Notes: generated from the letters alone by a model not told the origin. Counted from the stretch's first letter, positions 26,835 to 35,308 are shown. The stretch: 64,000 bases of DNA from Marinilabilia salmonicolor JCM 21150 (GCF_000259075.1 NZ_AJKI01000011.1:62001-126000); one strand, 5' to 3'. Made by a program: numbers and translations.

Positions 26835-27699
26835 ATGAATTTTGCTTTAGCTGCAGTCTTATTCTTGCTGCTATCCTTACCGGGAATAGCATTTAGAAGA
26901 AGCTATTATTCCTCCCGCTTCTCAATCTCATTCATCTCAACGAACTTTGTAAATGAGATTATTTGGGCATTGGTTCCTTCTTTTATATTTCACGCAATTG
27001 CCATCTGTTTTCTGGAATCCTTTTATCAGGAAGATTTAAAAATAGAATATGTAGGATATTTATTATCGGGAGGAACAGATAAAACCGAAATTTCAGTAAT
27101 ATTCAAAAACATCAATAACAACCTCTCCTTTATTCTTCTATATTTGATTTCGATTAGTATTGTTTCTGCTCTCTCCGGAAATATTTTCAGGTGGATCGTT
27201 CGGGGGACTGGCTTTGGACATCTATATTCGCTCTCTGAGATATCCAAACAGATGGCATTACCTTTTTACAGGTGAATATAAGATGATTGAAAAAGGCAAG
27301 GAAGGTTTATTGGATCTTCTCAAAGATTTGAGCAAAGGCAAATTTTCCCATGGATTTAGAAACTGGAAGATACATACAAAAATCAGCTTCATTGTAGTCG
27401 ATGTTCTAATCTCAATCGAGGGCGAAAACATTCTTTACTCAGGGAAATTAGAAGATTATTATCTCTCCCAAAATGGAGGATTAGACCGGATTTTAATAAA
27501 ATACCCCCTCAAAAAACCCTACTCGACCAAAGGAAAAGGAACGTTTATAGATATTCCCGGTGATTATCTTATTCTTCAATTTAAGAACGTTCAAAACATT
27601 AACATTTCATACATTTTTGAAGAAGAACCCGAAGTGCAATACGACGATTCTGAACAGGAGAATGTTCCTTCATTAGAATGGGAAAACTTGCATACATGA
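26835..27699 (+). pseudogene. Membrane protein gene split by a frameshift
   Basis: Two overlapping frames on the same strand together encode about 287 residues. The first (from 26835) has three hydrophobic segments and reads ...SGNIFRWIVR; the second, one frame away, continues GLALDIYIRSLRYPNRWHYL to a soluble C-terminal domain ending at 27699. The switch falls in GGGGG at 27202-27206: one G fewer would fuse them without loss. It is therefore a recent one-base insertion, a sequencing error, or less likely programmed slippage. The family is not recognised with confidence. Confidence 0.65.
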
Positions 27700-27703
27700 G
27701 TTT

Positions 27704-28138
27704 TCATTTACCTACAGCAACCAATCGAATATCAAATTGCAAAACAGCATTGGGAGGAATCTTATTGCCGGTTCCCCTGCGCCCCCATGCCAACTCCGCC
27801 GGAACCCAGAACTTATACCGGCTACCCACCGACATGAGCTGCAGCCCCTCCTGTAATCCATCTATGAGTTCATTCATCGGAACGATGGAAGTTTGATTGG
27901 CTCGGTAGGTATCTTCCAAAATAGTTCCGTTGAGCAACAGAGCCCGCTGATGAATCTCCACTTTACTCCACTCGTCGGGTTTTTCACCCTCTGTCTCTTC
28001 CACTATCGTGTACTGAAGTCCGCTTTCGGTTTCGACAACACCGGGTTTCCGGACATTTTGCTCCAGAAAGTCCTCGCCGGATTTCCGGTTATTCCCGGCG
28101 GAACCTTTACTCTTTTGACGTTTTTCTCTTCGCGCCAT
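27704..28138 (-). CDS. FKBP-type peptidyl-prolyl cis-trans isomerase
   Basis: The 144-residue protein has a short basic N-terminal tail (ARREKRQKSKGS) and one FKBP domain with ESGLQYTIVEE, the conserved DGLQEGLQLMSVGSRYKFWVPAELAWG and the closing IPPNAVLQFDIRLVAV. The usual first half of the FKBP core is shortened (VEIHQRALLLNGTILEDTY). It lacks a signal peptide from ATG 28138, so it appears cytoplasmic; an upstream in-frame ATG at 28180 adds a hydrophobic stretch but is less likely. It would catalyse proline isomerisation during folding. Confidence 0.88.
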   Translation of the reverse strand: MARREKRQKSKGSAGNNRKSGEDFLEQNVRKPGVVETESGLQYTIVEETEGEKPDEWSKVEIHQRALLLNGTILEDTYRANQTSIVPMNELIDGLQEGLQLMSVGSRYKFWVPAELAWGRRGTGNKIPPNAVLQFDIRLVAVGK

Positions 28139-28269
28139 AGAATTTGAGATTAAAATTGATATTAAGGCTGAGACAGGCAAATCTCAAAGCCTAGTACACT
28201 TCGTTCACAACAATCTGCAAAGAAAGTAATTGCCCCGTAAAAAGAATAAATTACGTGTGATAAAATTAT

Positions 28270-28494
28270 TTAGAAGTGTATGTCCATAAAGTACCATTTG
28301 CTGCGTTACGCTCATCCGAAATTACTCATTTACGATGAGTAAACTCCGTATTTTCGGACTTGCGCCACCGCTAAAGCTTTAGGTGGCACGCGGTCAGAAA
28401 CCCCCGAAGAAAAATCGGGGCAGGCTTTACAACTGGCACTTCCTGAACAGACACAGATATTGTGAAAATATTTTTGTGAGTTTATAGTAGGACT
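28270..28494. repeat. Family A palindromic element, copy A3 (long form)
   Basis: Left end GTGTATGTCCATAAAGTACC, core ACTCATTTACGATGAGTAAA, then an inner module with CGCTAAAGCTTTAGGTGGC and GCACGCGGTC, and the right end GTTTATAGTAGGACTCTATT. Copy A6 (31602-31842) has the same inner module, so the long form is a defined subtype. Confidence 0.75.
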
Positions 28495-28660
28495 CTATTT
28501 AGTGCCAGCAAGAAAACTTCTGTTTTTTAGGTGTGCTTAATAAGAAAACGTCAAGTGCAAGGCGGGCGATGTCTGAAAAACAGGAGTTTACTTTTCGTAA
28601 ATAACTGTTTTGAAGGCAAGCCCAACGCAGCAATTGGCGTTTTCTTGCAAGCACTATTTA
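28495..28660. repeat. Family A palindromic element, copy A4
   Basis: It follows A3 head to tail: CTATTTAGTGCCAGCAAGAAA at the left and CAATTGGCGTTTTCTTGCAA then GCACTATTTA at the right. Its right end provides the TAG stop codon of the permease gene. Confidence 0.75.
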
Positions 28661-29790
28661 CTGAAAATGCTCCTCATCCTTTTTCGGATATTTTTAATGG
28701 AGATAGAATGCTTTGCAGTCCCCTGATCTCCCAACAAAAAAGCATAGGGTTTCATTGACTCCACATGTGTGAATACAATCCGCGCAATTGCCAGAAAAGG
28801 AACGATAAGCAACATTCCAGGAATTCCCCAGATAAGACTGGCTGCCACCAAACCTGTAATAATAAAAAACGGGTTCACCCGGACATTTCCACCCACAATA
28901 TTGGGTGTCAATATATTATTTTCAATAAACTGAATGATGATAAAAAGGATCACCACATGAAAGGCCATCGTTGGATTATTTTCTCCAACCAAAGCAAACA
29001 ACAATGGAACGAGTCCACCCAGCAATGTTCCGAAATAAGGAATAAAATTAAATACTGCAGAAATAATTCCAAGGGCTATGGGATATCGAATCCCCACTAT
29101 AAGTAATCCGGTGGAATTGATGATACAAAGAATAAAAACCACAGCCAAAACACCAGCCATATATCGTCCGAAAACACGGGATACTTCTCTTAAAACGCTA
29201 ACCACCTCCTGTCTGTTTTCCCTTCCAAAAATCATCATCAGAAAATAGGCAAACTTGGTTCGGTAATAAAGAAAAAGGAAAATATAAACCGGCAAAAGCC
29301 CGAAACTGACGATTGTGCTTGTCGTAGCATTAAAAATATCCTGAAGGTATTGTCCTCCGGAAGACAAAATATTTCCTGCCTGTTCTTTTATCAGGTTCCG
29401 TGTTTCCTCCTTATCAAAACCGAAGTGTTCACTGATTCCGGATATGGAATCAGCCAGATTTCGTAGTCCACTCTCGGCCAACTGAGGCAAATCGCCTGCA
29501 ATAGGGGTAATCTTGCTGTAACCAAACAAACCCAGACTAAATAAAACACCCAAACCAAGGATAATGGCAATAAAATTAGCCAGAATCCGTGGAACTTTGT
29601 GTTTTTCCAGCCAGTTACCCACCGGAAAAAACAAATAAGACAGTAAAAAACCAAAAGCAATTGGCCACAAAAAATTGCGGACAGCAATGAGTCCGTAAAC
29701 AAAAAGAATCAGCGCCAAAAGAACAAAACTAACGCGCTGCACGAAGTTGAAGCGTCTTTCAGACTTTTTATATTCGGAGGTATTTCTCAT
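28654..29790 (-). CDS. AI-2E/PerM-family permease
   Basis: The 378-residue protein has six to eight membrane helices and the family signs FLPVYIFLFLYYR, FGRYMAGVLAVVFILCI, YPIALGIISAVFNFIPYFGTLLGG and the C-terminal IWGIPGMLLIVPFLAIARI. Members are exporters or ion-coupled transporters; AI-2 export is shown for only one or two. I chose the ATG at 29790, which leaves a short cytoplasmic tail before the first helix. The C-terminus (MRSIFSK and stop) is cut by the end of repeat A4. Confidence 0.9.
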   Translation of the reverse strand: MRNTSEYKKSERRFNFVQRVSFVLLALILFVYGLIAVRNFLWPIAFGFLLSYLFFPVGNWLEKHKVPRILANFIAIILGLGVLFSLGLFGYSKITPIAGDLPQLAESGLRNLADSISGISEHFGFDKEETRNLIKEQAGNILSSGGQYLQDIFNATTSTIVSFGLLPVYIFLFLYYRTKFAYFLMMIFGRENRQEVVSVLREVSRVFGRYMAGVLAVVFILCIINSTGLLIVGIRYPIALGIISAVFNFIPYFGTLLGGLVPLLFALVGENNPTMAFHVVILFIIIQFIENNILTPNIVGGNVRVNPFFIITGLVAASLIWGIPGMLLIVPFLAIARIVFTHVESMKPYAFLLGDQGTAKHSISIKNIRKRMRSIFSK

Positions 29791-29962
29791 GAATTCGAAA
29801 GATTTCTTTGGTGGCACGAAGTTAATAAATTAACCCCATAAGGTAAACCGGAAAAGACAAACTACACAGCCCGACCTAAACTTTTTTAATTACCAATAAT
29901 CCTTTCCCAGAATATGAGATATTTCTATTTTAGGATTCTTTTATCCATTTATCCTTTTTAAT

Positions 29963-29970
29963 TATCTTTG
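29963..29970 (+). promoter_or_regulatory. -7 promoter element (TATCTTTG) upstream of the miaB-like gene
   Basis: Perfect TAnnTTTG match. The gene starts 256 bp further on, and the space between holds a family E palindrome and repeat A5, giving an unusually long structured 5' leader if this promoter is used. Confidence 0.55.
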
Positions 29971-30002
29971 CACCCGATAATCAACAAAGGAAATCAAAAA
30001 GA

Positions 30003-30041
30003 TGAAACGAGTCCCGAATGTTCGGAACGAGTTCCATCAGA
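30003..30041. repeat. Family E short palindrome, copy 1
   Basis: GAAACGAGTCCCGAATG then TTCGGAACGAGTTCCATC; the same word recurs in reverse at 35309-35350. It lies in the presumed leader of the miaB-like gene. Confidence 0.6.
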
Positions 30042-30048
30042 CCCATAA

Positions 30049-30210
30049 CTTAGAGTCTGTCCATAAACAAAGCGTTTTTCACGTATTTGAGATAGAAAGT
30101 TCAAATTCAAGGCGTGTAAAAAATCTAAACCGCAGAATACTAATGTATTTAAGGATTTAGATTTGGAGCAACAACGCAGAAGTTGGACTTTATAGACAAA
30201 CACAACTTAG
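30049..30210. repeat. Family A palindromic element, copy A5
   Basis: Begins CTTAGAGTCTGTCCATAAAC and ends ATAGACAAACACAACTTAG. Almost its whole length matches the reverse complement of A1 (24-185), which lies 30 kb away. It ends 15 bp before the miaB-like start codon. Confidence 0.85.
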
Positions 30211-30225
30211 ACAAATTATTTACTG

Positions 30226-31578
30226 ATGAAATACCACCTGATAACACTGGGATGCCAGATGAATATTGCCGACAGTGAGCGTGTAAGTGCTGTGTTGGAG
30301 AAAATGGGTTACGAGCGAACCGACAATGAAGAAGAAGCCAATCTTTTGGGGATGCTGGCCTGCTCGGTTCGTCAGAAGCCCATCGACAAAGTATATAACA
30401 AGATAGCTCAATGGAACCGATGGAAAAACAGGCGCAACCTCATTACCTTTATATCGGGCTGCATTTTGCCCACCGACAAGGAGAAATTACTCAAGCAATT
30501 TGATATCATCTTTGCCATGAGTGAATTACCGCAGCTTCCCGATATGATCCGGAATTACGGGGTGGTCAACGAAGCCTCCATCAGTTTGCCGGAACTCCGG
30601 ACGCCAAAAAACGAGAATATCATCGGGCTTTGGGGCATCAAACCCAAGTACCATTCCTCTTTTGAGGCTTTTGTGCCTATTCAGAACGGATGTGATAAGT
30701 TCTGTACTTTCTGTGCAGTTCCTTACACCCGGGGAAGAGAAGTATCACGCCCTTCGGAAGAAATTGTTGATGAAGTGCGCCATCTCGTAAATCAGGGATA
30801 CAAATCGATTACCCTGTTAGGACAAAACGTCAACTCTTACGGACTGGACAAAAATGGTGAAGAAATCTCTTTTGCTGAGTTACTTCGAAAAATCGGAGAA
30901 TTGGGAAACGCTTCAGAGGAAGAGTTCTGGCTTTATTTCACCTCGCCTCATCCTCAGGACATGAACCGGGAAGTGATTGAAGTGATTGCCCAATACCCCT
31001 GTCTGTCCAAACAAATTCACCTCCCCATGCAAAGCGGAGATGACAAAGTGTTGATAAAAATGAACCGAAAGCACTCCATGACCAAATATCGTCAGATTGT
31101 GCAGGATATACGTGAACTGATTCCCGAAGCAACAATCTTTACCGACATTATTGTAGGTTTTACAGGCGAGGATGAGAAAGCATTCCAAAATACGGTCGCC
31201 GCCGTTAATGAATTCAAATTCAACATGGCCTTTATTGCCATGTATTCGCCACGCCCCGGAGCTGCCAGTTATCGTTGGGACGATGATGTGGATCCGGAAA
31301 TCAAAAAAGAGCGACTTCACAGGCTGTCGGAAACCATGAAACAACACACCAGAGTTTACAATGAGAACCTCGTTGGTAAAACCTTGAGGGTCTTGGTCAA
31401 TGGGCAGGACAGGAAATCCGGCTTCAGCAACGGACTTACCGAAGGCAAAATTACAGTAAGGCTTAATCGTTTTGCTCCGGAATTGATGGGCAAAATTGTT
31501 AATGTAAAGATCACCTCTGCAGCAGACATGTCCCTTAGCGGGGAGCTTTCAGAAATTTTAACAGCAAAGGAAGTGTAA
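30226..31578 (+). CDS. miaB: MiaB-like tRNA methylthiotransferase (radical SAM)
   Basis: The 450-residue protein has the three-part plan of the family. The N-terminal UPF0004 domain has cluster ligands Cys10 (TLGCQMN), Cys46 (LACSVR) and Cys79 (SGCILP). The radical SAM core has CDKFCTFC (C-x3-C-x2-C) and GREVSRP, and a C-terminal TRAM domain covers about residues 380-445. MiaB adds a methylthio group to i6A37 of tRNA. The usual NTCS motif reads LACS here, and residues around it are unusual, so the assignment to the MiaB subgroup is good but not certain. It is preceded by repeats and followed by mtaB. Confidence 0.88.
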   Translation: MKYHLITLGCQMNIADSERVSAVLEKMGYERTDNEEEANLLGMLACSVRQKPIDKVYNKIAQWNRWKNRRNLITFISGCILPTDKEKLLKQFDIIFAMSELPQLPDMIRNYGVVNEASISLPELRTPKNENIIGLWGIKPKYHSSFEAFVPIQNGCDKFCTFCAVPYTRGREVSRPSEEIVDEVRHLVNQGYKSITLLGQNVNSYGLDKNGEEISFAELLRKIGELGNASEEEFWLYFTSPHPQDMNREVIEVIAQYPCLSKQIHLPMQSGDDKVLIKMNRKHSMTKYRQIVQDIRELIPEATIFTDIIVGFTGEDEKAFQNTVAAVNEFKFNMAFIAMYSPRPGAASYRWDDDVDPEIKKERLHRLSETMKQHTRVYNENLVGKTLRVLVNGQDRKSGFSNGLTEGKITVRLNRFAPELMGKIVNVKITSAADMSLSGELSEILTAKEV

Positions 31579-31601
31579 GCTTCATCAAAACAACAAACAG
31601 T

Positions 31602-31842
31602 TAATTAGTTTCTGTCCATAAAGTACCACTTGCGTCGTTACGCTTGCCGCCAAAATACTCATTTACGATTAGTAAACTCCGTTTTTGGCGGCTTGCGCCA
31701 CCCATCGGTCGCCAAAGGCTTGCCGACGGCACGGCGCTAAAGCTTTAGGCGGCACGCGGTCGCAAGCCTAGCAATTGGCACTTTCTGACTAGAAACAGGA
31801 CTAAAAACTAATTGTGCTTAGTTTATAGACAGGCACTAATTA
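31602..31842. repeat. Family A palindromic element, copy A6 (long form)
   Basis: Runs from TTAATTAGTTTCTGTCCATA to TATAGACAGGCACTAATTA and contains CGCTAAAGCTTTAGGCGGC and GCACGCGGTC as in A3. It fills nearly the entire gap between the two methylthiotransferase genes. Confidence 0.75.
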
Positions 31843-31851
31843 CAATCACTT

Positions 31852-33195
31852 ATGAATTCTGTCATTTCAGCAAAAAATTTTCAACCAATAACACTTTCAT
31901 CCGGGGCAGGTCGTAAAGTAGCCTTTAAAACTCTGGGGTGTCGCCTGAATCAGTATGAAACCGATGCCCTGGCCACTCAATTCGACCAGGCAGGATATCA
32001 GATTGTCGATTTTAAAGAAAAAGCAGATATCGTGGTGGTGAATACCTGTACGGTGACCAATCAGAGTGACCAGAAGTCACGTAACCTCATCAATCAGGCA
32101 GCCCGCAACAACAAAGGTGCTGTGGTAGTGGTGACCGGATGCATGGCCAATAACCATAAGGAACAACTGGAAAGTGACCGGAAAATCACTTATGTGGTGG
32201 AGAACAACCGAAAAGGAAATATTCGCGATTTGGTGGATGCACAACTGACTGGGGAAATCATTCACCCTACTGACACCAATGGGGATGTATTCCGGTATAG
32301 TGCAGTTGACAAAAGTCTCCATACACGAAGTGCGATTAAAATCCAGGACGGATGTGATAACCACTGTACCTTCTGCATTATCCCAACAGTGAGAGGCAGG
32401 GCTGTAAGTCGTCCACTCCCCCAAATACTGGAAAATGTAAAACAAACTCTTGACAATGGATTCAGGGAATTGGTAATAACCGGAGTAAATATCGGACGAT
32501 ACCGGTGGGAGGATAAAACTTTTGAAGATGTGGTGGAAGCCATACTCAACATTCCGGGTGATTTCCGCGTGCGCATCTCATCTTTAGAACCCGATGGTTT
32601 TGGCGAACGGTTCTATAACCTCTTCAAACATCCCAAACTGGCCCCTCACCTGCACCTTTGTCTGCAAAGCGGTTCAGATAACGTATTGCTGCGTATGCGG
32701 CGCATGTACACCCGTAAAACATTTGCCTCTATTCTCAAACGTTTCAGGGAAGTACGACCCGATTTTAATTTCACAACCGACATAATTGTGGGCTTCCCCG
32801 GTGAAACCGATGAGGATTTTCAGGCGAGTCTGGATGCCGTAAAACGCTTTCAGTTTAGTCATGTACACACCTTTAAATACTCTGTTCGCCAGGGAACCCG
32901 AGCAGAGCGAATGGAAAATCAGGTGTCGGAAAAAATCAAAACCTCACGCTCAGCAGCCATCAGAGAACTGTCAGAAGAGAATAAAAAAAACTATTACACG
33001 AAGTTTGTCGGCCAAAAAGAACGGGTACTGATCGAAAAAATTGATAAAAACGGGTTTGCTACCGGATATGGCGAACACTATATCCCTTTCCGGTTCAAAG
33101 CCGATGGCATGGAAAAGAACACCTTTCAAACGGTTCGGGCCATTCGGGTAGAAGGCGAAGACGACAAATTGAGACTCTTCGGAGAACCGGAATAA
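31852..33195 (+). CDS. mtaB: tRNA t6A37 methylthiotransferase MtaB
   Basis: The 447-residue radical SAM enzyme carries TLGCRLNQYETDAL, VVNTCTVTNQSDQKSR and VTGCMA (the three cluster cysteines of the N-terminal domain). The radical SAM motif is CDNHCTFCIIPTVRGRAVSRP, with RISSLEPDG and a TRAM-like tail. GCRLNQYE marks the MtaB group, which converts t6A to ms2t6A. The first 24 residues before VAFKTLGC are longer than usual, so the true start may lie slightly downstream. Confidence 0.92.
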   Translation: MNSVISAKNFQPITLSSGAGRKVAFKTLGCRLNQYETDALATQFDQAGYQIVDFKEKADIVVVNTCTVTNQSDQKSRNLINQAARNNKGAVVVVTGCMANNHKEQLESDRKITYVVENNRKGNIRDLVDAQLTGEIIHPTDTNGDVFRYSAVDKSLHTRSAIKIQDGCDNHCTFCIIPTVRGRAVSRPLPQILENVKQTLDNGFRELVITGVNIGRYRWEDKTFEDVVEAILNIPGDFRVRISSLEPDGFGERFYNLFKHPKLAPHLHLCLQSGSDNVLLRMRRMYTRKTFASILKRFREVRPDFNFTTDIIVGFPGETDEDFQASLDAVKRFQFSHVHTFKYSVRQGTRAERMENQVSEKIKTSRSAAIRELSEENKKNYYTKFVGQKERVLIEKIDKNGFATGYGEHYIPFRFKADGMEKNTFQTVRAIRVEGEDDKLRLFGEPE

Positions 33196-33210
33196 AAAAA
33201 AATCAGAAAA

Positions 33211-33456
33211 TCAACACCGGCCCCTGGCGCATGGACTATTGGTCACAAAAAATCCAAAGAACCCGCCCAAAACTACATGTTTTACTATTTCGTTGAATGT
33301 CATGGTGTCCATAGATTGCCCTCCGGTAAAGTAGTAGTACCCAAATCCGGCAGCTGCTCCCACGGCTATGCTGATGAGTGATGTTTTAAAATGCTTTGAC
33401 TTCAAAAGGCCTTTGATGCCTTTCTCCCCTTCTAATTCTAATTTTTTAAACTGCAT
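33211..33456 (-). CDS. Small membrane protein, possibly DUF6132-like
   Basis: The 81-residue product has a charged N-terminus, two hydrophobic segments (about residues 26-45 and 60-73) and ends SPCARGRC. The pattern GAAAGFGYYYF followed by a second helix and a Cys-containing end recalls the short DUF6132 proteins, but I am not sure. A perfect -7 element lies 23 bp before its ATG. Confidence 0.6.
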   Translation of the reverse strand: MQFKKLELEGEKGIKGLLKSKHFKTSLISIAVGAAAGFGYYYFTGGQSMDTMTFNEIVKHVVLGGFFGFFVTNSPCARGRC

Positions 33457-33478
33457 AATGCCTTCGTTTTACAAAATG

Positions 33479-33486
33479 CAAATATA
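33479..33486 (-). promoter_or_regulatory. -7 promoter element (TATATTTG) for the 81-aa protein gene
   Basis: CAAATATA on the plus strand reads TATATTTG on the coding strand, 23 bp upstream of the start codon at 33456. Confidence 0.6.
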
Positions 33487-33626
33487 TAAATATTTAAATA
33501 ACAATCTAAATCCTGACCTTCTTCAATTACGAAAGCATCCCCAATTTCTTCCCTGATTAAGATCCCATGTAATTTTTTCTTAACTTAATCGTCTGATAAA
33601 AAGCCACTCATCAACTCAATACTCGC

Positions 33627-33842
33627 ATGAAGTTCTCACTTTTCATCCTGACATTTCTGCTCGTCACCACTTCTTTGAAGGGCCAGGAATCCAAAGAGGT
33701 TGTGGCTTTGCCAATAGATAAGCCATTAACCATCGACGCGGTGCTGGATGAAGCATTCTATCAGCAAGTCACTCCCGCTACAGATTTTCTACAACAGGCT
33801 GCGAAAAAGAAGGAATACTTCCTCCTGAAAGAACAAAAATGA
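33627..33842 (+). pseudogene. 5' fragment of a DUF5916-type (CBM9-like) outer-membrane protein gene
   Basis: The 71-codon frame has a signal peptide (ILTFLLVTTSLKGQ) and then LPIDKPLTIDAVLDEAFYQQ and TPATDFLQQ. This is the start of the CBM9-like domain at the front of DUF5916 proteins, which normally run to about 700-900 residues. After FLQQ the similarity is lost and the frame ends. On the reverse strand the next 110 bp can be read as a protein-like piece (NLTNQYGNLFVDDLKERMTI), perhaps another remnant. I take 33627-33951 to be gene debris. Confidence 0.5.
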
Positions 33843-33951
33843 AAAACCATCTGAAAGCATTGCATAGCGAACTCTAAAACCATTTATTGTCATCCTTTCT
33901 TTCAAGTCATCCACAAAGAGATTCCCGTACTGGTTGGTCAGGTTATCATTC

Positions 33952-34509
33952 TCAGGAATGCTTAGAGAGCCTCCTTTCAGTCCACTCTCTATCAAGAATT
34001 GCATAAACTAAATCATCAACCCATTTCCCATTTAAGTACAAACTCTCAATAAAATGAGCCTCTTTACGAAAACCTAAACGTTCCACTAATCTTATGGAAC
34101 TGTTGTTTTCGGGATCAATAGACGCAATTACCCGATGCTTTTTCAAATCAAAAAACAAGAAATCCAGAACTCTCTCAACAGCCTCTGTAGCATATCCCTT
34201 ATTATGAAAATCTTTATTTAACGTACATCCGATTTCAACCTGACGGTTCTCTTTATCCAGAAAATGAACCCCGATATCACCAATTATCTGGTTTATACTC
34301 TTTTCCACCAACACAAACTGAAACCATGTTTCAGGAACATTCAATTGCCGCGAAGTCTTATCAATAAAAACTTCTACATCCGTAATTGTCTCTGGAATCC
34401 ATCCCTGGTATTTATTTACCTCTTTATCTGATCGATATTCAAAAACCATCTCCTTGTCAGCAACGGAAACTGGTCGGATATTTAATCTTTGTGTCTCAGG
34501 TATTATCAT
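33952..34509 (-). CDS. GNAT-family N-acetyltransferase (RimJ/RimL type)
   Basis: The 185-residue protein starts with the RimJ/L pattern TQRLNIRPVSVADKEMVFEY. It has the acetyl-CoA loop KDFHNKGYATEAV and the late motif NNSSIRLVERLGFRKEA. The substrate is unknown: members modify protein N-termini, antibiotics or metabolites. Its ATG overlaps the stop codon of the metallo-beta-lactamase gene (TAATG), so the two are translationally coupled. Confidence 0.9.
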   Translation of the reverse strand: MIIPETQRLNIRPVSVADKEMVFEYRSDKEVNKYQGWIPETITDVEVFIDKTSRQLNVPETWFQFVLVEKSINQIIGDIGVHFLDKENRQVEIGCTLNKDFHNKGYATEAVERVLDFLFFDLKKHRVIASIDPENNSSIRLVERLGFRKEAHFIESLYLNGKWVDDLVYAILDREWTERRLSKHS

Positions 34510-35285
34510 TATTCCTCATTCGAAAGGTTTAGATTCCTTTTGTGTCCTTTTGCCAGTTTAATTGTATGGGTCAGTAACTCTTTATTTCCCCAACTACCAT
34601 GTCCGGGAATCACAATCTCTGCTTCAGGATAAGCTGCCAGCACCTTACCCACAGTTTTATCCCATTCTTCCACCACTGCATCTGCCAAATTCCCCAGACC
34701 ACGAGATCCCATTGATTTTACAAGACATCCACCAAAAAGAATCCTTTTTTCAGGAAGCCAGACCGTAATATTGTCAAAAGAGTGGCCAGCTCCAAAATAA
34801 CGGCAGATGATGGGCTCACCATTAAAATCAATTGTCAGGGAATCAGAAAAAGGCGTTGAGGGAACAGGTAAGTTCAGCTCCTTACACTTTTCAATCGTCA
34901 TGAAGTTGGCCAGCGACTCAATCCCTAAATTGTGGAGATACCCCAGGCCACCAAGACAATCGTCGTGAAAATGACCAACGATTACTTTACTTATATCCAC
35001 CGACATAGAGTCCTTTAAATACCTTGTCAGTTTTTCAGTTTTGCCATCGTCCATCGGGGTATCCACCATTAACGCTTCTCCATTTCTGACAACCAGCATC
35101 CCATTAGAGGGGAAACGACCAAATTCATCCGATTGATGCCAGGTAACATGAACATAAACAGAGTCGGCAAGCTGGAAGAGCTGAATATCATTATTGACCA
35201 CAATAGTCTTAGGTTGCTTCGCATGTATTTGACAAAGCCCTAAAAGCCCGATGAGTAAAACAAACAATCTCTTATTCCCTTTCAT
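34509..35285 (-). CDS. Subclass B1 metallo-beta-lactamase, CcrA-like
   Basis: The 258-residue protein has a signal peptide (about residues 1-22), so it is exported to the periplasm. All B1 zinc ligands are visible: His105, His107 and Asp109 (HFHDDC), His168 (GAGHSFDN), Cys187 (LFGGC) and His229 (IPGHG); Lys190, three residues after the Cys, matches the substrate-binding lysine. The blocks LGGLGYL, FSDSLTID and ITVWLPEKRILFGGC closely follow CcrA/CfiA. It probably hydrolyses beta-lactams, but no activity is shown. The gene lies in ordinary chromosomal context with no transfer genes. Confidence 0.9.
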   Translation of the reverse strand: MKGNKRLFVLLIGLLGLCQIHAKQPKTIVVNNDIQLFQLADSVYVHVTWHQSDEFGRFPSNGMLVVRNGEALMVDTPMDDGKTEKLTRYLKDSMSVDISKVIVGHFHDDCLGGLGYLHNLGIESLANFMTIEKCKELNLPVPSTPFSDSLTIDFNGEPIICRYFGAGHSFDNITVWLPEKRILFGGCLVKSMGSRGLGNLADAVVEEWDKTVGKVLAAYPEAEIVIPGHGSWGNKELLTHTIKLAKGHKRNLNLSNEE

Positions 35286-35308
35286 CCTTATAAAATTTGT
35301 TTATTAAG

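Noticed and set aside
28531-28758. 75-codon plus-strand frame
   Set aside because: It lies across repeat A4 and the antisense of the permease C-terminus.
33789-34004. Reverse frame containing NLTNQYGNLFVDDLKERM
   Set aside because: Part looks protein-like, but it overlaps the GNAT gene in another frame and has no start or known family; noted only as possible debris.
34509-35285. Recent plasmid or integron acquisition of the metallo-beta-lactamase
   Set aside because: There is no integrase, IS or attC-like site, and base composition looks like that of neighbours; only a short family E palindrome is near.
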